Of a stretch of 12,049 nt of DNA, positions 6,971 through 12,049 are shown piece by piece. A model generated the notes under the pieces. The model was not told the origin of the DNA, did no database searches, and saw only the letters and a list, made by a program, of their open reading frames with translations. The stretch is from CAKZRD01 sp964549155 (lineage in GTDB: Archaea; Nanobdellota; Nanobdellia; Pacearchaeales; GW2011-AR1): positions 1-12,049 of the forward strand of contig CAZJUG010000025.1 of the NCBI GenBank assembly GCA_964549155.1, written 5' to 3'. A program made the position numbers and the translations under genes. Position 1 is the first letter of the stretch; each line of letters begins with the position of its first letter.

Positions 6971-7576
6971 ATGAAGATTTATTCAATAAAGCCTAAGTTT
7001 CAGAAAGCTTTATCTCCTATAAAAAATATCCTAGTTAAATTAAAGGTTCATCCAACCTACATTAACTTTGCGGCCTTATTTGTTTCCCTCATTGCAGGAT
7101 ATATAATCTATTTAGCCTCTTCAAATCTGAATCTTTTTCTTTGGATTCCCATTTTAGCATTTGTAAGAACTGCATTAAATGCACTGGATGGCTTAGTAGC
7201 AAGAGAATTAAAGGTAAAGAATCAAAACTGGGGAGAGGTATTAAACGAATTCATAGATAGACTCTCCGATGTTGTTTTTTTCATGGGAATTGCATTCTTT
7301 AGTTTTACGAATGCTCTTTTAGTTTTCTTAGCCTTAACACTAATTTTATTAGTAAGCTATTTGGGAATCTTAGGAAAATCTGCTGGAGGAAAAAGAGTTT
7401 ATGCTGGTTTAATGGGAAAAGCAGACAGAATGTTTTATTTATCTGTTTGTTCTGTCTTGATAGTAATATTCAAAAATCCAATTATAATAAACTACTTCTT
7501 AATTTTTATAATATTTTTATCTTTAATTACTATATTTCAAAGAATTTTGATAATTAAAAGAGAACTAAAAAAGTAA
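6971..7576 (+). CDS. CDP-alcohol phosphatidyltransferase family membrane enzyme
   Basis: This 201-residue integral membrane protein has about six helices. Enzymes of this family transfer a phosphatidyl group from a CDP-lipid to an alcohol such as glycerol-3-phosphate or inositol-phosphate. The signature region is ALNALDGLVARELK (68-81) to GEVLNEFIDRLSD (88-100). Against the consensus D1xxD2GxxAR..GxxxD3xxxD4, D2 (D73), G74, A77, R78, G88 and D4 (D96) are present, but D1 is N70 and D3 is N92. From memory, a YnbA-like branch of the family also has Asn at such positions, so the change need not mean loss of activity. The next gene, cdsA-like, begins one base after the stop, so the two are translationally coupled and probably act in sequence. 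A similar pairing exists in E. coli ynbA-ynbB. The acceptor alcohol cannot be told. Confidence 0.85.
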   Translation: MKIYSIKPKFQKALSPIKNILVKLKVHPTYINFAALFVSLIAGYIIYLASSNLNLFLWIPILAFVRTALNALDGLVARELKVKNQNWGEVLNEFIDRLSDVVFFMGIAFFSFTNALLVFLALTLILLVSYLGILGKSAGGKRVYAGLMGKADRMFYLSVCSVLIVIFKNPIIINYFLIFIIFLSLITIFQRILIIKRELKK

Positions 7577-7577
7577 G

Positions 7578-8528
7578 ATGCAAGATCCAGACATAATAAA
7601 TCCGCTCACAAATCCTATATTCTTCGAAATAATAAAAAGGTTCATTATAGTCTTTATATTAGGTTTCCTTCTAATATTAGTCTTGAAAAAATTTAACCTC
7701 AAAAATCTCTGGAAAGGAGAACTTGGCAGGAGATATATCAGTTGGTTAGTCATTGGTCTAATCCTTATGACATTCATTTTTTTAGGGGGAATTCCAAGCC
7801 TTATTTTCCTTTTTTTAGTTATGGGGCTAGCACTATATGAATTGTCCGATATGGCTAAACTTCCCAAATTATATTTCTATACACTTTTAGCAATGGCATT
7901 AGGAAGCATTATAGTCACCTCGTACTTCCCAGAAAAGTTTTATATCCTCCCAATATTTTATTTTACAATACTTGCCGGAGTTGTGATAAAACTGAATGAT
8001 AAAAGAGGATTTTTTAATTCTTCTGTAGCCCTTTATTCTTCCATCTGGATAATCTTCTTTTTGTGTCATTTTATTCTTTTAGGACACTTGAATAATCAGA
8101 TAGATAATACAAAATCATTGCTTTTCTTGTTAGTTTTTGCTGTCCCTCTTGCAGATATAGGAGCATATGTCTTCGGAAAGGCTTTTTCAAAGATAAAATA
8201 CCTGAATAAGTTTAGAATAGCAGAGAATATAAGCCCTAATAAAATATGGGTTGGAATTGTTGGAGACTTCATTGGAGCAGGTTTAGGAATTTGGATAATG
8301 TATTTTACAATAAGAAACTATTTTTCAATTTGGCAACTTATAATTTTAGCTTATCTAATTGGATTCTTTTCAGTAATGGGAGACTTAAACGAGTCTATGG
8401 TAAAAAGATATTTCAAGGTTAAAGACTCAAGCAATCTCCTCCCTGGGCACGGAGGCATTTTAGACAGAATTGATTCTATACTAAGAGTCATTGTTGTCGT
8501 TTATTATTTTGCATTAGTAACTTTGTAA
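7578..8528 (+). CDS. CdsA-type phosphatidate cytidylyltransferase (CDP-diacylglycerol synthase-like)
   Basis: This 316-residue protein has about eight membrane helices. The family makes CDP-diacylglycerol from CTP and phosphatidate. The C-terminal family signature is fully matched: S273..KR....KDSSNLLPGHGGILDRID299. Upstream lie PLADIGAYVFGK (190-201) and ISPNKIWVG (218-226), the equivalents of the conserved DxxAYxxG and SPKKTxEG regions, and GDLNES (268-273). Archaea normally make CDP-archaeol with CarS, a shorter and distinct relative of about 170 residues; this protein is of the bacterial CdsA type instead. It starts one base after the CDP-alcohol transferase stop and would supply that enzyme with its substrate. 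The natural lipid (ester diacyl or archaeal ether) is not proven. Its 3' end converges on acpS with a 6-bp gap. I give no gene symbol because a YnbB-like assignment is equally possible. Confidence 0.88.
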   Translation: MQDPDIINPLTNPIFFEIIKRFIIVFILGFLLILVLKKFNLKNLWKGELGRRYISWLVIGLILMTFIFLGGIPSLIFLFLVMGLALYELSDMAKLPKLYFYTLLAMALGSIIVTSYFPEKFYILPIFYFTILAGVVIKLNDKRGFFNSSVALYSSIWIIFFLCHFILLGHLNNQIDNTKSLLFLLVFAVPLADIGAYVFGKAFSKIKYLNKFRIAENISPNKIWVGIVGDFIGAGLGIWIMYFTIRNYFSIWQLIILAYLIGFFSVMGDLNESMVKRYFKVKDSSNLLPGHGGILDRIDSILRVIVVVYYFALVTL

Positions 8529-8534
8529 AAGAAT

Positions 8535-8846
8535 TTATATTTCCACAACGACCATTCCAATAGTATAATCTCCATCATGAGAAACTGAGCAATCTATCGA
8601 CTTAAACTTTCTTCCGGAAACAGAAATCTTTGGTTTTTTACCTTCCCTTGTGCTAACTTCTATGTCTGACCAACTCAATTTTTTCCCAATTGCTTTCATC
8701 ATCGCTTCCTTAAGTGAAAAAATCCCGGCCAGCTTTTTCTCATCCTTCAACTCAGAAGCATGAAAAACTTTTTTTAGGAAATCTAGGCTCTTCAAATTCT
8801 CTTTTATTCTTTTGTTTAAAACAAGGTCAATTCCACATTTTATCAT
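8535..8846 (-). CDS. acpS: Holo-[acyl-carrier-protein] synthase (4'-phosphopantetheinyl transferase, AcpS type)
   Basis: This 103-residue enzyme moves the phosphopantetheine arm of coenzyme A onto a serine of a carrier protein. AcpS landmarks are in order: GIDLV...RI (5-13) with metal-binding D7, F..SEL (28-33), AGIFSLKEAMMKAIG (40-54) with E47, WSDIEV (59-64), GKKPKI (69-74) and SVSHD..Y (87-94). It is about 15-20 residues shorter than typical bacterial AcpS (about 120), mostly in loops. Active enzymes are usually trimers with sites between subunits. The only carrier domain visible in the window is within the large fusion protein (9481-11826), where S527 is the expected target. The gene is divergent from the DedA-like gene and converges on cdsA. 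Confidence 0.87.
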   Translation of the reverse strand: MIKCGIDLVLNKRIKENLKSLDFLKKVFHASELKDEKKLAGIFSLKEAMMKAIGKKLSWSDIEVSTREGKKPKISVSGRKFKSIDCSVSHDGDYTIGMVVVEI

Positions 8847-8858
8847 AAAAAAGAAAAA

Positions 8859-8867
8859 GATTTAAAC
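8859..8867 (+). promoter_or_regulatory. TATA box of the DedA-like gene
   Basis: GATTTAAAC is centred about 24 nt before the ATG at 8887. It abuts the oppositely directed acpS TATA box inside a 40-bp divergent gap, so polymerase binding in one direction probably hinders the other. Confidence 0.45.
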
Positions 8868-8876
8868 TATAAAAAG
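8867..8876 (-). promoter_or_regulatory. TATA box of acpS
   Basis: On the minus strand this reads CTTTTTATAG, centred about 25 nt before the ATG at 8846. It overlaps or abuts the TATA box of the divergent DedA-like gene, suggesting linked or mutually exclusive expression. Confidence 0.5.
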
Positions 8877-8886
8877 ATATAGATAT

Positions 8887-9480
8887 ATGAAATATTCCAA
8901 ACTAAACCTAAAATTTTTCAATAAGATTGAGATGTTCTCTTTAAGTATTCTAGGTTTGATATTCATTGCATTATGGTCCTTTTTAGAGGCCAGTTTTTGG
9001 TTCATTGCCCCAGATTTCCTAATAGGCCTATTCTGCTTCTTAGCTCCAAAGCGATATAAAAAGATTCTGCTTATTGCGTTAGTATTCTCTATCCTAGGAG
9101 GGCTATTTTATTATTTTTTTAATGTATACAATCTCAATATTCTTACAGAAATCCTAATTAATACTCCTTTTGTTTCAGAAAAGAACATGCTTTTTGTCTC
9201 TAATCTTTATTTAACTCATGGTGTCTTTGCTACACTTCTACAAGCTATTACTCTGATTCCATTCAAAATCTGGACTCATTTTGTAGTCTTATATAATCTC
9301 AATCCAGCAATCTATCTTTTACTTGTTGGAATATCTAGGTTAGTGAGATTTGCAATAGTGGGAGTTATTGCAATAAAATTCAGACATTTTTTAGGTTCCA
9401 AAGTAAAAAGACATAGCATTTTTATAATAGCCATATACTCTTTAATATTTTTGTTAATTACGTTTCTTCTAGAAAGTTAA
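8887..9480 (+). CDS. DedA/VTT (SNARE-associated, YqaA-like) membrane protein
   Basis: This 197-residue protein has about five hydrophobic segments. The first conserved block, SFLEASFWFIAPDFLIG (31-47) followed by LAPKRY..ILLIALVFSILGG (52-72), matches the re-entrant start of YqaA/DedA proteins (E-[AS]...P-P-D and G-x-x-L-G-G). The second, GVFATLLQAITLIPFKIWT (112-130) and ISRLVRFAIVG (149-159), matches the second half, with its proline-centred re-entrant loop and R-F motif. DedA/VTT family members are lipid scramblases or carrier-lipid flippases in several systems, which fits the lipid genes on either side. The acidic and arginine residues usually required are only partly preserved (E34, D43, R151, R154). 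The stop codon directly abuts that of the convergent fusion gene. The family call is moderate; the substrate is unknown. Confidence 0.68.
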   Translation: MKYSKLNLKFFNKIEMFSLSILGLIFIALWSFLEASFWFIAPDFLIGLFCFLAPKRYKKILLIALVFSILGGLFYYFFNVYNLNILTEILINTPFVSEKNMLFVSNLYLTHGVFATLLQAITLIPFKIWTHFVVLYNLNPAIYLLLVGISRLVRFAIVGVIAIKFRHFLGSKVKRHSIFIIAIYSLIFLLITFLLES

Positions 9481-11826
9481 TTACATACCTTGAATTATTT
9501 CACGTAACTTTTTTGTAATATCTTGAGAGTTTTGAATCTTGCTGAAAATGATTGGTTTCCCTATTTTTATTTTCACATTTCCTTTCTTCGGCCAGATTTT
9601 TCCTACTGGAAGTATCTCATGTAATCCCTCTAGCTTTATAGGAACTATTGGGACATCTATTCCTTTAGCAAGAATTCCTATCCCCTCCTTAAACTCAGCC
9701 ATTTTTCCCGTTCTGCTTCTAGTTCCTTCGGGGTAAATTAAAACATTCATCCCTCGGCTTATCAGTTCTCCAAAATCTTTTAGACTTTGTTTAGTTTCTC
9801 CTTTTCTAGAAAAACCGAATGCGTTAAAGGTTAGTTTGCCAAATCCTCCTAAAATCTTATTTTTGAAGAAGAAGTCTTTTGCAGCAGCAGGGCAGGTGTT
9901 CATTTTGTATTTCATTGGGAGGGATTTGTACAGCGCAAATGTATCTAACATACTCGAGTGATTTGCGATGAGAATGCAGTTTTCTTCTGGAAGATTTTCT
10001 ATTCCTTCAGTTTCTATATCCCAAAAAGTAGCCAAACTCAAAAAAGAAAGTTGTTGCAATATGAACCTAACAGGATTAAATATTTTTGAGTTTAGAATTG
10101 TTATTTGAGATTTTGATTTGTCTTTGGTCGGATTTTGTATTTCTTTTCTTAGCTGACCGAGGGTGGTTTTTTCGTCAATTTTTGATTCTTGGAATTCTAT
10201 ATTAAATATTTCTTCTATCTTGTTAACGAGTTCTATTCTTTTTATGGAATCCAGCCCAAGTTCAGTTATCTTTTTCTCCTCAGATATTTTCTCTAAGGAA
10301 ATTTTACATAATTCTGAAATTATATTCTTTAGTTTATCTGAAGAATAACTCCTTGGCTCAATTTGATTGTTCAGCCTTGATTCCACTTCTCTCCTAATTA
10401 TCTTTAATGTTGGTGTTCTAGGAAAATCTTTCTCTGGCCAGACAATTATTTCTGCTAGTTGCTGGGAACTATTTAGCTTGGAGTTAGTTTCTTTCTTTAG
10501 TGTTTCTATTTCAATCTTTTTCTCAGGGATTATCACAGCAGTTATCTTTTGACCATTATCCAATCCTAGAACTACGCAATCTTTTATTCCAGGAGAGTTC
10601 AGAATAACCCTTTCTATATCTTCTGGATATATGTTCAAACCAGAGGAAGAGATGATTACATTCTTCTTTCTACCAATCACTTTCAAAAAACCATCTTTAT
10701 CTATTTCTCCTAGGTCTCCAGTATAAAACCACTCATTCTTTTTTACTTTTTCAGTACTCTCTTTATTAAGATAATACTCCTTGAAAACATTTGGCCCGTT
10801 TACAATTATCTCCTTATTTTCGATTTTCATTTTTATTCCCTCTAAAACTCTCCCAACTGTTCCTTCCTTGTATTCTTTTGTACTATTACAACTTATTACC
10901 GGAGATGTTTCAGTTAGACCATAGCCTTGAAGAATTTTAAAACCCATATCTGTCCAGAATCTTTCTGTGTCTAGAGATAAGGAACTTCCGCCAACGATAA
11001 AATACTTAAGTTTTGAAAATTTCCTTTTTGCAATTATTTTTTTAAAGATACTTGTTATTCTTGGTTGAATCTTATTTTTTAAAGATTCTAAGAAAAAAGG
11101 GACACAGACGACTGCGCTGATTTTCTGTTTGACTATGCTTTCGAGAATTTTTGAACTCTTTTTTGAACTAAGGTACGATATTCTTGAGCCCATATTCAAT
11201 GGACAGAAGAGTCCAATGTTTTGTTCAAAAAGGTGACTCAGAGGAAGTATAGATAAGAAGGAGAGTCCTTTCTTGCTGAAGGTGACTATCTTGGTCATTG
11301 TTACAACATTTGAACAGACGTTCTTGTGCGTAAGCATTACTCCTTTAGGTTCTGAGGTTGTTCCTGAGGTGTAGACTATCTCAAATATATCTTCTGGACT
11401 GATTTTTATCTTGTCCTTAAAAATTTTATTCTCAGAGTAAATCTTTTGCATCTCTTCCACATAAAAATTCTTTGCGTTTTGTACTTTTCTGAATACAGAA
11501 CAAAAAATTATTTTGGATTTTGTTATCCGATATATTTTCTTCGTAAATTCCTGATTAGAGTTAAAGTCTATTGGAACCGCAATTACTCCTGATAATGCGC
11601 AAGCAAATAGTAGGGAGACATAGTCCGAAGAGTTCGGGATGTAGAGGACTATTTTATCTTTCTTTTTTATACCTTCTTTTTTGAAGAAGGAGCAAATTTT
11701 TAGTGCTCTTTGATAGATTTGGTTGTAACTATAATCCTTAGAGTAATATTCATTTACGTCGGATAAGAATATATCCTTTTCAAATTCTATCACATTTTTT
11801 TCAATCAAACTTCTTAATGTTTGCAT
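9481..11826 (-). CDS. Trimodular acyl-adenylating enzyme / acyl carrier protein / PlsC acyltransferase fusion
   Basis: This 781-residue protein has three domains. The AMP-binding domain (about 5-490) has the P-loop YTSGTTSEPKG (152-162), GYGLTETSP (301-309), YTGDLG (368-373), GRKKNVI (385-391) and C-terminal catalytic lysine K475 in PTLKIIRRE. It should activate a fatty or other carboxylic acid. The carrier domain (about 495-565) has LGLDSIKRIELVNKIEE, where S527 would receive phosphopantetheine. The PlsC-type domain (about 585-765) has NHSSMLD (H623..D628), GFSRKG (671-676), YPEGTRS (698-704) and VPIVPI (725-730), all four family blocks. It would pass the acyl group from the carrier to glycerol-phosphate or a lysolipid. 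E. coli Aas joins the same two activities in reverse order and uses ACP in trans, so this arrangement is self-contained. No signal peptide is seen; the hydrophobic stretch near 586-602 may attach it to the membrane. Confidence 0.93.
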   Translation of the reverse strand: MQTLRSLIEKNVIEFEKDIFLSDVNEYYSKDYSYNQIYQRALKICSFFKKEGIKKKDKIVLYIPNSSDYVSLLFACALSGVIAVPIDFNSNQEFTKKIYRITKSKIIFCSVFRKVQNAKNFYVEEMQKIYSENKIFKDKIKISPEDIFEIVYTSGTTSEPKGVMLTHKNVCSNVVTMTKIVTFSKKGLSFLSILPLSHLFEQNIGLFCPLNMGSRISYLSSKKSSKILESIVKQKISAVVCVPFFLESLKNKIQPRITSIFKKIIAKRKFSKLKYFIVGGSSLSLDTERFWTDMGFKILQGYGLTETSPVISCNSTKEYKEGTVGRVLEGIKMKIENKEIIVNGPNVFKEYYLNKESTEKVKKNEWFYTGDLGEIDKDGFLKVIGRKKNVIISSSGLNIYPEDIERVILNSPGIKDCVVLGLDNGQKITAVIIPEKKIEIETLKKETNSKLNSSQQLAEIIVWPEKDFPRTPTLKIIRREVESRLNNQIEPRSYSSDKLKNIISELCKISLEKISEEKKITELGLDSIKRIELVNKIEEIFNIEFQESKIDEKTTLGQLRKEIQNPTKDKSKSQITILNSKIFNPVRFILQQLSFLSLATFWDIETEGIENLPEENCILIANHSSMLDTFALYKSLPMKYKMNTCPAAAKDFFFKNKILGGFGKLTFNAFGFSRKGETKQSLKDFGELISRGMNVLIYPEGTRSRTGKMAEFKEGIGILAKGIDVPIVPIKLEGLHEILPVGKIWPKKGNVKIKIGKPIIFSKIQNSQDITKKLREIIQGM

Positions 11827-11847
11827 GAAATTTTATAGATTCTTAAG

Positions 11848-11856
11848 TTATAAATG
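11848..11856 (-). promoter_or_regulatory. TATA box of the acyltransferase fusion gene
   Basis: On the minus strand this reads ATTTATAAC, centred 26 nt before the ATG at 11826. The fusion gene should therefore be leaderless and independent of the structured RNA just upstream. Confidence 0.6.
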
Positions 11857-11874
11857 TATTTATTTAGAATATAA

Positions 11875-11940
11875 GAGGGGGAAAGAACGAATCTACTCCC
11901 CCATATCTGACCGAAGTCAAATAATCCAACCGAAGTTGAA
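11875..11940 (-). ncRNA. Candidate small structured RNA of three hairpins
   Basis: On the minus strand, hairpin 1 (11940-11925) is TTCAACTTCGGTTGGA and hairpin 2 (11921-11906) is TTTGACTTCGGTCAGA. Each has a 6-bp stem with a U.G pair at the second position and a C(UUCG)G tetraloop. Two stem positions differ between them by paired changes (C-G to U-A, A-U to G-C). Hairpin 3 (11902-11877) pairs GGGGGA with TCCCCC. The three are separated by 3-nt spacers. A TATA box predicts transcription starting near 11940. The wobble pairs exist only on this strand. I recognise no known RNA family and see no C/D box motifs. The 3' end is a guess. Confidence 0.55.
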
Positions 11941-11962
11941 CAAGATATTGTAGAATCAAGAG

Positions 11963-11969
11963 TTTATAA
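11963..11969 (-). promoter_or_regulatory. TATA box of the candidate small RNA
   Basis: On the minus strand the sequence reads CTTATAAAC preceded by CGAAAAA, a plausible BRE. Centred at 11966, it predicts a start near 11940, exactly the first base of the first hairpin and within the 178-bp non-coding gap between the two minus-strand genes. Confidence 0.5.
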
Positions 11970-12004
11970 GTTTTTCGGTTTCTTAGGCTTTGCGTCATAA
12001 GTAG

Positions 12005-12049
12005 TTAATCTTTAGATTTCTTCAATTTTTCAAAAACAGTTTTGGCTGA
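12005..12049 (-). CDS. C-terminal end of an unidentified protein (cut by window edge)
   Basis: The minus strand reads in from the right edge as SAKTVFEKLKKSKD followed by TAA (stop at 12005-12007). The lysine-rich ending looks like a real protein terminus, and the gene orientation agrees with its neighbour, but only 14 codons are visible and no family can be named. The promoter of the candidate small RNA follows about 35 bp after the stop. Confidence 0.4.
   Translation of the reverse strand, partial: SAKTVFEKLKKSKD

Noticed and set aside
7565..7867. Minus-strand frame opposite the start of the cdsA-like gene
   Set aside because: It lies antisense to the CDP-alcohol transferase/cdsA junction, has low-complexity content and no promoter with the usual spacing.
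6971..8528. Assignment as the standard archaeal CarS / archaetidyl-transferase pair
   Set aside because: The cytidylyltransferase is about 316 residues with the full CdsA signature and not the shorter CarS form; the ether-lipid role remains possible only as an alternative substrate.
11903..11948. Box C/D or H/ACA guide RNA in the right-hand gap
   Set aside because: No RUGAUGA box, no suitably placed CUGA pair and no clear kink-turn or ACA end; the three-hairpin structure does not fit either class.

Overview
The window looks like AT-rich archaeal DNA, probably from a small-genome lineage such as DPANN (Woesearchaeota/Pacearchaeota-like), although the lineage is an inference. Four things point to Archaea. 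The glutamyl-tRNA synthetase is of the archaeal/eukaryotic type. Nearly every gene has a TATA-like box centred about 23-27 nt before its start codon and no obvious Shine-Dalgarno sequence, which is the pattern of leaderless archaeal transcription. There is a heavily N-glycosylation-sequon-loaded surface beta-helix protein. Genes are densely packed and mostly transcribed singly.

Layout: 1-4679 is read leftwards. It holds a surface-anchored beta-helix protein, LemA, a two-TM protein with an Ada-like zinc tail, a shorter paralogue of that protein, and glutamyl-tRNA synthetase. 4755-6935 is read rightwards and holds a Trm9/ALKBH8-like tRNA wobble methyltransferase and a DEAD-box RNA helicase with an Arg/Gly/Ser-rich tail and a long, foldable leader. 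6971-8528 is a rightward two-gene unit for phospholipid headgroup chemistry, a CDP-alcohol phosphatidyltransferase followed by a CdsA-type cytidylyltransferase. AcpS (leftward) and a DedA/VTT-like membrane protein (rightward) follow from one divergent promoter region. The last large gene, 9481-11826 (leftward), is a three-domain fusion of acyl-adenylating enzyme, acyl carrier protein and PlsC-type acyltransferase. The gap to its right carries a probable small structured RNA on the minus strand, and the right edge holds the last codons of another minus-strand gene.

The most interesting feature is 6971-11826. Read together, these genes form most of a bacterial-style acyl-ester phospholipid route in an apparently archaeal genome. 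AcpS would arm the carrier domain, the fusion protein would activate a free fatty acid and transfer it to a glycerol-phosphate acceptor, CdsA would make the CDP-lipid, the CDP-alcohol transferase would add the headgroup, and the DedA-like protein may move lipid across the membrane. No fatty-acid synthase gene is visible, so use of scavenged fatty acids is a reasonable hypothesis. The second highlight is the candidate RNA at about 11875-11940: two tandem hairpins with C(UUCG)G loops that differ from each other by compensatory base changes, then a G5A/UC5 hairpin, starting where a TATA box predicts.
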